From NCBI GenBank assembly GCA_947172415.1, contig OX359194.1, forward strand, positions 4,588,001-4,652,000: a DNA stretch of 64,000 nt, written 5' to 3'. The stretch comes from Chondrosia reniformis (taxonomy: Eukaryota > Porifera > Demospongiae > Chondrillida > Chondrillidae). The first letter of the stretch is position 1; each line of letters begins with the position of its first letter. The translations under genes were made by a program, and so were the position numbers. Shown here piece by piece: positions 1 through 9,773 of this stretch. The notes under the pieces are model-generated. The model saw nothing but the letters and a program-made list of their open reading frames with translations, was not told the DNA's origin and made no database searches.

Positions 1-2747
1 CCTGGTATTGAACTAGGGCATCCTCGTACCTTATATCCAGACGATGTCATCCGAAACACCATCAGTCCCGTGGGTCACCCAATATATGTTGTAAATGAAG
101 TCCTATTTATATACCACTCACTTTTTACTCTACATTTATATGCAATATATATATATATAATATGCATATAAGATATATACAGTATATATTACATATAAGA
201 TATATAATACTTATATATTATGTATGCTTTTTTCTTTTTTCAGGACCCAAACTGGAATTGAACAAGGGCATCCTCGTACCTTCTATCCAGACAATGTTAT
301 CCGTAAGACTATCGGTCACATGGGTTCCACAATATATGTTGTAAATGAAGTCCTATTTATATACCACTCACTTTTGACTGTACATATATATGCAATATAT
401 GTATATACAATATGCATATAAGATATATACAATATATATTACATATAAGATATATGATAAGTGTATAAGATATATGCTTTTTTTCTGTTTTTCTTTATTC
501 AGGACCCAACCTTTTATTGAACCAGGGCTTCCTCGTACCTTGTATCCAGTCGATGTCATCCGTAACACCATCGGTCACGTCGGTCACCCAATATATGTTG
601 TAAATGAAGTCCTATTTATATACCACTCACTTTTTACTCTACATTTATATGCAATATATATATATATAATATGCATATAAGATATATACAGTATATATTA
701 CATATAAGATATATAATACTTATATATTATGTATGCTTTTTTCTTTTTTCAGGACCCAACCTGGAATTGAACCAGGGCATCCTCGTACCTTGTATCCAGA
801 CAATGTTATCCGTAACACTATAGGTCACATGTGTTCCACAATATATGTTGTAAATGAAGTCCTATTTATATACCACTCACTTTTGACTATACATATATAT
901 GCAATATATGTATATATAATATGCATATAAGATATATACAATATATATTACATATAAGATATATGATAAGTGTATAAGATATATGCTTTTTTTCTGTTTT
1001 TCTTTATTCAGGACCCAACCTTTTATTGTACCAGGGCATCCTCGTACGACGATGTTTTCCGTAACATCATCGGTCATGTGGGTTCCACAATATATCTTGT
1101 AAATGAAGTCCTATTTATATACCACTCACTTTTTACTCTACATTTATATGCAATATATATATATATAATATGCATATAAGATATATACAGTATATATTAC
1201 ATATAAGATATATAATACTTATATATTATGTATGCTTTTTTCTTTTTTCAGGACCCAACCTGGAATTGAACCAGGGCATCCTCGTACCTTGTATCCAGAC
1301 GATGTCATCCGTAACACCATCGGTCACCTGGGTCCCCCAATATATGTTGTAAATGAAGTCCTATTTATATACCACTCACTTTTGACTCTACATATATATG
1401 CAATATATATATATATATATAATATGCATATAAGATATATACAATATATATTACACATAAGATATATAATACATATATAAGATGTGTGCTTTTTTCCTTT
1501 TTTCTTATTTCAGGAGCCAACCTGGTATTGAACCAGGGCATCCTCGTACGACGATGTTTTCCGTAACATCATCGGTCATGTGGGTTCCACAATATATCTT
1601 GTAAATGAAGTCCTATTTATATACCAAACACTTTTTACTCTACATTTATATGCAATATATATATATAATATGCATATAAGATATATACAGTATATATTAC
1701 ATATAAGATATATAATACTTATATATTATGTATGCTTTTTTCTTTCAGGACCCAACCTGGAATTGAACCAGGGCATCCTCGTACCTTGTATCCAGACCAT
1801 GTTATCCGTAACACTATAGGTCACATGGGTTCCACAATATATGTTGTAAATGAAGTCCTATTTATATACCACTCACTTTTGACTGTACATATATATGCAA
1901 TATATGTATATATAATATGCATATAAGATATATACAATATATATTACATATAAGATATATGATAAGTGTATAAGATATATGCTTTTTTCTGTTTTTCTTT
2001 ATTCAGGACCCAAACTTTTATTGTACCATGGCTTCCTCGTACCTTGTATCCAGTCGATGTCATCCGTAACACCATCGGTCACCTGGGTCCCCCAATATAT
2101 GTTGTAAATGAAGTCCTATTTATATACCACTCACTTTTGACTCTACATATATATGCAATATATATATATATATATAATATGCATATAAGATATATACAAT
2201 ATATATTACACATAAGATATATAATACATATATAAGATGTGTGCTTTTTTCCTTTTTTCTTATTTCAGGAGCCAACCTGGTATTGAACCAGGGCATCCTC
2301 GTACGACGATGTTATCCGTAACATCATCGGTCATGTGGGTTCCACAATATATCTTGTAAATGAAGTCCTATTTATATGCCACACACTTTTGACTCTACTT
2401 ATATATGCAATATATATATATATATATATATAATATGCATATAACATATATACAATATATATTACATATAAGATATATAATACATATATATTATGCATGC
2501 TTTATTTTCTTTTTCAGGACCCAACCTGGTATTGAACCAGGACATCCTCGTACCTTGTATCCAGACAATGTTATCCGTAACACCATCGGTCAGGTGGATT
2601 CCACAATATTTGTTGTAAATGAAGTCCTATTCATATACCACTCACTTTTGACTCTACATATATATGCAATATATAAGATTTATAATATGCATATAAGTTA
2701 TATGCAATATATATTACATACAAGATATATAATACATATATGTTGTT
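1..2747. repeat. Satellite A array, block 1 (~240-260 bp monomers)
   Basis: Tandem monomers recur at about 242, 503, 752, 1011, 1253 and 1513. Each has a pyrimidine tract ending in CAG, a GC-richer core (GGACCCAACCTGGTATTGAA, then a TCCGTAACACCATCGGTCA segment), the string GAAGTCCTATTTATATACCA, and an AT-rich part made of TATGCAATATAT and AGATATATACAATATA motifs. Two monomer types occur: long (CGTACCTTGTATCCAGACGA) and short (CGTACGACGATG). No gene is seen; the short open frames are a by-product of stop-poor repeat sequence. Confidence 0.95.
2735..2747. repeat. Target-site duplication, left copy
   Basis: CATATATGTTGTT lies directly outside the left end of the Penelope-like element and is repeated exactly at 5667-5679 outside the right end. 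It fixes the element boundaries. Confidence 0.85.
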
Positions 2748-3093
2748 AAAAAAGGGTTAGGTTCTCTAATACCAGCGTTAAAAAGACAAAAAAGAAACAA
2801 GTTTGTCTTGCCGACGTTTCGGTCAGGGTACTCTGACCTTCTTCAGGGCGAAGATGAAGCTAGTGTGAGTATTTGTCATTATATAGCCTTGCATCCCATC
2901 AAGTGCCGTCACTGGGATTGTCAGTTTGCGCCACAGATCTTTGTTTGGATCCACAGCTTGTGTTCTTCAATGCGACCATCCAGCATCTAGGCAGCTCCAG
3001 ACCTCCTTCCCTGTTGAGGGATGGGTGATTCAGTCCAATGTGGATGGCCTCCTTTATTAGCAGCTCCTTGGAGGTCCTGGCCCGGTCAACCAC
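2748..3093. repeat. PLE terminal inverted repeat, 3' side
   Basis: It begins AAAAAAGGGTTAGG and matches 5635-5290 in reverse complement. It covers the 3' UTR, a hammerhead ribozyme and the coding end of the nuclease domain. Homology stops at GTCAACCAC (3093). Confidence 0.9.
2806..2854 (-). ncRNA. Hammerhead ribozyme, 3' terminal copy (sense to the PLE)
   Basis: Read on the minus strand, it has core box CTGAAGA, one extra A, stem II GGTCAG/CTGACC with loop AGTACC, then GAAA and the self-complementary ACGT with cleavage triplet GTC. Stem I is formed by TCTTCGCC and GGCAAGA with one bulged C. The minimal stem III (ACGT palindrome) is typical of the dimeric-type hammerheads known from Penelope-like elements. 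The extra A after the CTGANGA box is unusual but is shared by the other hammerhead-like cores in this window. Confidence 0.8.
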
Positions 3094-3894
3094 GGAGACT
3101 TCCTCCCACTTGATTGCATGGTGGTTCTTCCATGCGTGCTCCGCCAGTGCTGACTTCTCCAGTGCTCCCTTCTGACATGCATCTCTGTGCTCCTTCACTC
3201 TGGTCTCCAGTCTTCTCACTGTCTCTCCGATGTAGACCTCGCCACAGCTGCAGGGGATGCGGTACACCACCTTGGCCTGCTTCTCCATCAGCAAGGGATC
3301 CTTCACTTTGGTCAGCATGGAGCGGAGAGAGTGTCCAGACCTGAAGATGACCTTCACGCCAAACTTCATGCAGACACGTCTGATATCCTCACTGACCCCC
3401 TCTGTGTAGGGGAGCATTACCAGTGGGGGTCTGTGCTCTTCTTCCAGTGGTGGTGTCTCGGTTGCCTCCATGTCCCGTCTGGGGGGTTTGGAAGATGAGC
3501 GGATGAAGGCACCAGGGTATCCATTCTGCCTCAGGACTCTGGTGAGATGGTGTTCTTCCTTCCGCAAGTTGTTCTGTCCAGTGGTGATGGTCCTGGCTCT
3601 GTCGAACAAGCACTTGATCAGTCCCCTCTTGACCTGGGGTGGATGGTGGGAGTGGAAGTCCAGGTACTGGTCTGTGTGCGTCGGTTTCCTGTAGACGGTG
3701 ACGTCCAGGCTGCCATCATCCCTCCTCTGGAGCAAGGTGTCAAGAAAGGGGAGTCTTCCGTCCTTCTCCACCTCCACAGTGAACCTGATGGACGGTCGCA
3801 CATTGTTCAGGTGGGTCAGGAGCTCTTCCACTGTGCCCTTCTTCACGATGCAACAGGTGTCGTCTACGTACCTCTTCCAGAGGCGGGGCTTCAT
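2899..3894 (-). CDS. PLE reverse transcriptase C-terminal half plus GIY-YIG endonuclease (after frameshift)
   Basis: This is the 331-residue downstream part of the PLE polyprotein. Residues 9-12 are YVDD, the catalytic motif C of the reverse transcriptase. PFLDT (about 49-53) and VYRKPTHTDQYL (67-78) are Penelope-type thumb motifs. The GIY-YIG nuclease follows: VYRIPC (210-215), a CxC pair, VYIGET (220-225), R233, EH (235-236), AEHA (251-254) and a late Glu in IKEA. The enzyme copies element RNA while the nuclease nicks the target. The ATG at 3894 is only where this frame opens; the real start is upstream in the 3891-5345 frame. The two overlap in ATGA, as expected for loss of one base. The last part lies inside the terminal inverted repeat. 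Confidence 0.93.
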   Translation of the reverse strand: MKPRLWKRYVDDTCCIVKKGTVEELLTHLNNVRPSIRFTVEVEKDGRLPFLDTLLQRRDDGSLDVTVYRKPTHTDQYLDFHSHHPPQVKRGLIKCLFDRARTITTGQNNLRKEEHHLTRVLRQNGYPGAFIRSSSKPPRRDMEATETPPLEEEHRPPLVMLPYTEGVSEDIRRVCMKFGVKVIFRSGHSLRSMLTKVKDPLLMEKQAKVVYRIPCSCGEVYIGETVRRLETRVKEHRDACQKGALEKSALAEHAWKNHHAIKWEEVSVVDRARTSKELLIKEAIHIGLNHPSLNREGGLELPRCWMVALKNTSCGSKQRSVAQTDNPSDGT

Positions 3895-5345
3895 GGGGCA
3901 GTTCTAAGTGCCAGTTCCTCGAAGAACTCCATGTACAGGTCTGCCACCACAGCAGAGACAGGTGAGCCCATTGCTGCTCCTTCCCGTTGCTCGAAGAACC
4001 CTCCTCCGTAGCTGAAGTACGTCGACTTGAGGCACATCTCAAGCAGGTCTGCAACTCTGTCTGGAGAGAGAGTGGTTCTGTCAGCCAATGTCTCATCCTG
4101 TCGCAGTCTGTCACGAATGACTCGAACAGCTTCATCAACAGGAACATTGGTAAACAGGGAGGACACATCAAAGCTGACCAGCGCCTCGTCTTCCTCAATT
4201 CTCAGGTCTGCCATCACTTGTACAAAGTGCCTGGAGTTCTTCACATGTGAAGCTGTCCTACCTACCAGGGGGGAAATGAGGGAGGCGATGTGCTTGGAGA
4301 GCTGATAAGAAGGGGCCCCAATGCAGGAGACAATGGGCCTGAGTGGAATGCCATCTTTGTGGATCTTTGGGAGGCCATAGATCCTGGGAGGTTGGCTGCC
4401 AGAGGGTCTGAGTCGATGGTATAGACCCCCTGAGATCTCCCCCTTCTTCTCCAGTTCCTTCAGTTTTCGACTCAGTCTACCCTCCTGTGTTGCAGTTGGG
4501 TCCTTCTTCAGCTGTTTGTAGGTGGCCGTACTCAGCATCCCCCTCATCTTCGTGTCATAATCATCTCTGGTCATCATCACTGTAGCGTTCCCCTTATCAG
4601 CTGGCAGGATCACTTCATTCTCCAGGATTCTCAGCTCCTTCAAGGCCTTCCTTTGCTCCTTGGACAGGTTGTCTTTGGGTGGTTTGGCACGTCTCAGAAT
4701 TCCACATACCCGTCCCCGGAGGTCCTCCGCATCTTCTTCGTTCAGCTGTCTTGCTCTCTCCTCTACTGCAGCTATTGTGTCCACTAGAGGAAGCTTGGTT
4801 GGGGCTGGTGTGAAGTTCAGTCCAAATCTGAGCAAGTCCTCCTGTGGTTTGGAAAGAGGTTGATTTGTTAGGTTGATCACCCATCTCTCCATGCCCTGGG
4901 GGCGCAGCTCACGATGCTTGTCTTGACCGTCCCTGAGCCTGTCCAGCTTTCTGGTGTGGTTCAGCTTGGTCTTGGCATGGGTGCTCTCAGCAGCAGCATA
5001 GCTGACCCGGATCACCTTCTGGTAGTCATCCGCCTGAAGTTTGCATTGTAGCTGGGATTGAAGGGTCCTGATCTTGGAACTGAGGTCACGTTTGTTTCTG
5101 TAGGTCTCGCGTATGCGAGCTGACAGAAAGGCCCTGTTCGCCTGCTCCGCGAATCTGTACCCCTCTCTGGTTTTCACCGGTGGCTTTATCCTGAGACTTG
5201 CCGGGAACACTCCTTCGTCACGGCACATCATGCTGAAGATGTGGTAGTTGCTGCAGCGCGCTCTCTTGAGCAGGCTCCTCTCGTGTCGTGTGGTTGACTG
5301 GGCCAGGACCGCCAAGGAGCTGCTAATAAAGGAGGCCATCCACAT
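3891..5345 (-). CDS. PLE polyprotein N-terminal part: reverse transcriptase fingers and palm (frameshifted)
   Basis: This is the 484-residue upstream part of the PLE protein. Residues 1-18 lie inside the right inverted repeat, so the natural start may be later, for example at the MMCRDEG methionines (residues 39-40). A charged N-terminal region (about 50-240) is followed by reverse-transcriptase motifs: ILPADKG (247-253), PRIYGLPKIHK (320-330), LRPIVSC (335-341), motif A SFDVSSLFTNVP (391-402, with the catalytic Asp) and motif B QREGAAMGSPVSAVVADLYM (453-472). The frame ends at ALRTAP. Motif C (YVDD) continues in the overlapping frame that opens at 3894, so a one-base loss separates the catalytic aspartates. 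Family assignment to Penelope-like RT is secure. Confidence 0.93.
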   Translation of the reverse strand: MWMASFISSSLAVLAQSTTRHERSLLKRARCSNYHIFSMMCRDEGVFPASLRIKPPVKTREGYRFAEQANRAFLSARIRETYRNKRDLSSKIRTLQSQLQCKLQADDYQKVIRVSYAAAESTHAKTKLNHTRKLDRLRDGQDKHRELRPQGMERWVINLTNQPLSKPQEDLLRFGLNFTPAPTKLPLVDTIAAVEERARQLNEEDAEDLRGRVCGILRRAKPPKDNLSKEQRKALKELRILENEVILPADKGNATVMMTRDDYDTKMRGMLSTATYKQLKKDPTATQEGRLSRKLKELEKKGEISGGLYHRLRPSGSQPPRIYGLPKIHKDGIPLRPIVSCIGAPSYQLSKHIASLISPLVGRTASHVKNSRHFVQVMADLRIEEDEALVSFDVSSLFTNVPVDEAVRVIRDRLRQDETLADRTTLSPDRVADLLEMCLKSTYFSYGGGFFEQREGAAMGSPVSAVVADLYMEFFEELALRTAP

Positions 5346-5635
5346 TGGACTGAATCACCCATCCCTCAACAGGGAAGGAGGTCTGGAGCTGCCTAGATGC
5401 TGGATGGCCGCATTGAAGAACACAAGCTGTGGATCCAACCAAAGATCTGTGGCGCCAACTGACAATCCCAGTGACGGAACTTGATGGGATGCAAGGCTAT
5501 ATAATGACAAATACTCACACTAGCTTCATCTTCGCCCTGAAGAAGGTCAGAGTACCCTGACCGAAACGTCGGCAAGACAAACTTGTTTCTTTTTTGTCTT
5601 TTTAACGCTGGTATTAGAGAACCTAACCCTTTTTT
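5290..5635. repeat. PLE terminal inverted repeat, 5' side
   Basis: Reverse complement of 2748-3093. It is an inverted copy of the element's own 3' end, including antisense GIY-YIG coding sequence, placed upstream of the reverse-transcriptase frame. Confidence 0.9.
5529..5577 (+). ncRNA. Hammerhead ribozyme, inverted 5' copy
   Basis: Same core as the copy at 2806-2854 but on the plus strand. Stem I 5' strand is TCTTCGCC (5529-5536), CTGAAGA is 5537-5543, stem II is 5545-5550 with 5557-5562, GAAA is 5563-5566, and predicted cleavage is after GTC at 5570. It is antisense to the retroelement gene, so only a plus-strand transcript would self-cleave here. Confidence 0.78.
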
Positions 5636-5666
5636 GATGACTGCGCCAGTGGAGAAGCCCTCACTT
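5636..5666. other. PLE tail extension beyond the inverted repeat
   Basis: A 31-nt unique sequence (GATGACTGCGCCAGTGGAGA...) between the right inverted repeat and the target duplication. It has no counterpart at the left end. Penelope elements are known for such short one-sided extensions. Confidence 0.7.
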
Positions 5667-5921
5667 CATATATGTTGTTTTTTTCTTTTTCCTTTTTTCA
5701 GGACCCAACCTGGTATTAAACTAGGGCATCCTCGTCCTTGTATCCAGACCATGTTATCCGTAACACCATTGGTCACGTGGGTTCCACAATATATGTTGTA
5801 AATAAAGTCCTATTTATATACCACTCACTTTTGACTCTACATATATATGCAATATATAAGATTTATAATATGCATATAAGATATATACAATATATATTAC
5901 ATATAAGATATATAATACATA
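5667..5921. repeat. Target duplication (5667-5679) and satellite A monomer
   Basis: CATATATGTTGTT (right duplication) leads into one satellite A monomer with the usual CAGGACCCAACCTGG core and AT-rich tail. Confidence 0.9.
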
Positions 5922-6158
5922 AGAATAATAAAAATTTTCTACAAAAATAGTGAAGATGTAGGGTTGGCACAAAAAGCATAGAAACAAGAAAGGAATGTTA
6001 CACAGTGAAGCATTAGCTATGCATGAATCATACAACACCCTTGCTTGTAGGATTCATGCATAGCTAATGCTTCACTTTGTAACATTCCTTTCTTGTTTCT
6101 ATGCTTTTTGTGCCAACCCTACATCTTCACTATTTTTGTAGAAATTTTTTATTATTCT
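5922..6158. repeat. Long terminal palindrome of family A copy 1
   Basis: Arms 5922-6029 and 6051-6158 (108 bp each, only a few mismatches) with a 21-nt spacer. The arms contain GTAGGGTTGG and its complement. Confidence 0.9.
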
Positions 6159-6726
6159 CTAGTTTCTGTACTTTTTAATGGAGCATAAGCTAGGAATTTG
6201 TTGTATTTTAACCACTTTGGTTTTGCAATATTCGACTGATTATGACGTCATTAAAATGGCGAATTTATTGAGGTCTTGACTCTGGAGCCATGAAAACTGT
6301 CATACTCAATAATAGCGTTATCGCTCTCGCTTCTACAAAAGAATACAGCTCGGAAAAATTAGAGTAATTTCGATTAAGAAGTAGTCCGAAGGCTTATTTG
6401 GTTTTTTAGTTACAGCGGGCGAAGAAGATGAAGAAGATGAAGAAGAAGATGAAGAAGAAGATGAAGAAGAAGATGAAGAAGAAGATGAAGAAGATGAAGA
6501 AGAAGAAAAAGAAAATGGGAGATTTCAAAGTTCGTTCATTTGCCAACGATACACGGTCGCTTGCCTTCAAGGCCAATTTATAGCATGGCTGTTCTATATT
6601 TAACTCTACATAGTCTCGTTTCGGCGATTTTCAGCCTAATTCGGAATTTCGCTCCTATACCAATGTTTGGGGGAAACGAAACAACCCGTACCATCCCTAC
6701 ATAGAGAGTACTACCGTACTCTCTGA
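5922..6726 (+). mobile_element. Helitron-like non-autonomous element, family A, copy 1
   Basis: An 805-bp insertion. Removing 5922-6726 restores the satellite string ATAATACATATATATTATGC exactly, so it sits between A and T with no target duplication. The left end (AGAATAATA) opens a palindrome with 108-bp arms. The right end is hairpin AGAGAGTAC/GTACTCTCT (6703-6724, loop TACC) running into CTGA (6723-6726). The body has a TGACGTCA site (6243-6250), AAAATGGCG and a GAAGAAGAT microsatellite (about 6421-6508). Zero-duplication A|T insertion, a 3' hairpin and CTRR are Helitron features; the hairpin normally lies further inside and the 5' end lacks TC. No Rep/helicase is present. Confidence 0.65.
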
Positions 6727-7490
6727 TATATTATGCATGCTTTATTTTCTTTTCTCACGACACAACCTGGTATTGAACCAGGACATCCTCGCACCTTGAA
6801 TCAAGACGATGTTATCTGTAAGACCATCGGTCATGTGGGTTCCACGATATATGTTGTAAATGAAGTCCTATTAATATACCACTCACTTTTGACTGTATAT
6901 ATATATGCAATATATGTATATATAATATGCATATAAGATATATACAATATATATAACATATAGGTTATATAATAAATGTATAAGATATATGCTTCTTTCT
7001 TTTTTTCATTATTCAGGACCCAACATTTTATTGAACCTGGGCATCCTCGTACTTGTATCCAGACGATGTCATCCGTAACACCATCGGTCACCTGGGTCCC
7101 CCAATATATGTTGTAAATGAAGTCCTATTTATATGCCACTCACTTTTGACTGTACATATATATGCAATATATGTATATATAATATGCATATAAGATATAT
7201 ACAATATATATTACATATAAGATATATAATACATATATAAGATGTGTTCTTTTTTCCTTTGTTTCTTTTTTCAGAACCCAACCTGGTATTTAACCAGGGC
7301 ATCCTCGTACGACGATGTTATCCATAACATCATCGGTCATGTGGGTTCCACAATATATCTTGTAAATGAAGTCCTATTGATATACCACACACTTTTGACT
7401 CTACATATATATGCAATATATATATATAAATATATAAGATGCATATAAGATATATACAATATATATTACATATAAGATATATAATACATA
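6727..7490. repeat. Satellite A, block between family A copies 1 and 2
   Basis: About three monomers of the standard type, both long and short variants. No gene. Confidence 0.93.
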
Positions 7491-8283
7491 AGAATAATAA
7501 AAATTTTCTACAAAAATAGTGAAGATGTAGTGTTGGCACAAAAAGCATAGAAACAAGAAAGGAATGTTACACAGTGAAGCATTAGCTATGCATGAATCAT
7601 ACAACACCCTTGCTTGTAGGATTCATGCATAGCTAATGCTTCACTTTGTAACATTCCTTTCTTGTTTCTATGCTTTTTGTGCCAACCCTACATCTTCACT
7701 ATTTTTGTAGAAATTTTTTATTATTCTCTAGTTTCTGTACTTTTTAATGGAGCATTAGCTAGGAATTTGTTGTATTTTAACCACTTTGGTTTCGCAATAT
7801 TCGACTGATTATGACGTCATTAAAATGGCGAATTTATTGAGGTCTTGACTCTGGAGCCATGAAAACTGTCATACTCAATAATAGCGTTATTGCTCTCGCT
7901 TCTACAAAAGAATACAGCTCGGAAAAATTAGAGTAATTTCGATTAAGAAGTAGTCCGAAGGCTTATTTGGTTTTTCAGTTACAGCGGGCGAAGAAGATGA
8001 AGAAGATGAAGAAGAAGATGAAGAAGAAGATGAAGAAGAAGATGAAGAAGATGAAGAAGAAGAAAAAGAAAATGGGAGATTTCAAAGTTCGTTCATTTGC
8101 CAACGATACACGGTCGCTTGCCTTCAAGGCCAATTTATAGTATGGCTGTTCTATATTTAACTCTACATAGTCTCGTTTCGGCGATTTTCAGCCTAATTCG
8201 GAATTTCGCTCCTATACCAATGTTTGGGGAAAACGAAACAACCCGTACCATCCCTACATAGAGAGTACTACCGTACTCTCTGA
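7491..8283 (+). mobile_element. Helitron-like element, family A, copy 2 (by segmental duplication)
   Basis: Nearly identical to copy 1, offset by 1569 bp, with the same flanking satellite on both sides and the same insertion point. It therefore arose by duplication of the array segment, not by a second insertion. It ends with the same hairpin and CTGA at 8283. The TGACGTCA site is at 7812-7819. The GAAGAAGAT tract is shorter. Confidence 0.65.
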
Positions 8284-9229
8284 TATATTATGCATGCTTT
8301 ATTTTCTTTTCTCACGACACAACCTGGTATTGAAGCAGGACATCTTCGCACCTTGAATCAAGACGATGTTATCTGTAAGACCATCGGTCATGTGGGTTCC
8401 ACGATATATGTTGTAAATGAAGTCCTATTAATATACCACTCACTTTTGACTGTATATATATATGCAATATATGTATATATAATATGCATATAAGATATAT
8501 ACAATATATATTACATATAAGATATATAATAAATGTATAATATATATGCTTCTTTCTTTTTTTCATTATTCAGGACCCAACATTTTATTGAACCTGGGCA
8601 TCCTCGTACCTTGTATCCAGACGATTTCATCCGTAACACCATCGGTCACCTGGGTCCCCCAAAATATGTTGTAAATGAAGTCCTATTTATATACCACTCA
8701 CTTTTGACTGTACATATATATGCAATATATGTATATATAATATGCATATAAGATATATACAATATATATTACATATAAGATATATAATAAATGTATAAGA
8801 TATATGCTTCTTTCTTTTTTTCATTATTCAGGACCCAACATTTTATTGAACCTGGGCATCCTCGTACCTTGTATCCAGACGATGTCATCCGTAACACCAT
8901 CGGTCACCTGGGTCCCCCAATATATGTTGTAAATGAAGTCCTATTTATATACCACTCACTTTTGACTCTACATATATATGCAATATATGTATATATAATA
9001 TGCATATAAGATATATACAATATATATTACATATAAGATATTTAATACATATATAAGATGTGTGCTTTTTTCCTTTTTTCTTTTTTCAGGACCCAACTTG
9101 GTTTTGAAACAGGGCATCCTCGTACGACGATGTTATCCGTAACATCATCGGTCATGTGGGTTCCACAATATATCTTGTATATGAAGTCCTATTTATATAC
9201 CACTCACTTTTGACTCTACATATATATGC
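8284..9229. repeat. Satellite A, block up to the DDE transposon
   Basis: About four monomers. The last is cut at TATATATGC by the transposon end. Confidence 0.93.
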
Positions 9230-9260
9230 TATAGTTCATTTCATCATAAAGTTACCAAAT
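9230..9260. repeat. Left terminal inverted repeat of the DDE transposon
   Basis: Pairs with 13220-13250. One mismatch (T versus C in the CAYCATAAAG part). Confidence 0.85.
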
Positions 9261-9773
9261 TTCTTTAAAGCTAATCTAGGTGTAATTAGCAATAGTTGGT
9301 ACCATATAATATACCATTTGATAGAGAATTTATTCAGCTTTCAGATGATGTTTTTGGATTTGAAGTATATCATTCCGTTCGGGAGAAAGGAATCAAAACG
9401 TAGGTGTAACTATATCGGCGAATCAGATTTGAGAATCTCGTCACGTTTGCATATATAATGAGGCATAACACTCGTGATAACACATCGATAATGCACACAG
9501 CGTTAAGCAGGATAATACTTTAGTATTATGTACGGCTTTATATCCTAAGAAGGAGCCTTAAATTCAGCGTTTTCTTTTAGTTACCCTCCCGAAGAAGATG
9601 TAAAAGCGGCCTGCGTTTGCGGGAGGCGCTTTGAAGCTTTTTGTACTAAGGCGCTTTACGATCTTTAAATATGTAAGCTTTTTCATCTTTGGAAAAGCTT
9701 GCAAAGCAAATATCGTCTATCACAATAGCGTAACAACTCTAATAAGGATCGTTAAGGGGTTTAAAAGCTCACC
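9261..9773. promoter_or_regulatory. 5' non-coding region of the DDE transposon
   Basis: 513 bp between the inverted repeat and the transposase start codon. It has no satellite motifs and presumably holds promoter and 5' UTR. No individual element was recognised. Confidence 0.4.

Larger units (their letters stand above)
2748..5666 (-). mobile_element. Penelope-like retroelement (PLE) with GIY-YIG endonuclease
   Basis: This 2.9-kb retroelement is transcribed on the minus strand and inserted in satellite A with a 13-bp target duplication. It encodes a Penelope-type reverse transcriptase followed by a GIY-YIG nuclease, the order expected for endonuclease-bearing PLEs. The ends are 346-bp inverted repeats (2748-3093 and 5290-5635; paired positions sum to 8383 with no net indel). 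Each contains a hammerhead ribozyme. A 31-nt tail (5636-5666) lies beyond the right repeat, which is a known habit of PLE termini. The reading frame is broken once, near 3894, so this copy is probably non-autonomous. GC content is clearly higher than in the surrounding satellite. Confidence 0.95.

Noticed and set aside
2808..4863. Plus-strand open frames opposite the PLE gene.
   Set aside because: Shadows of the GC-richer reverse-transcriptase gene on the other strand; no recognisable domains.
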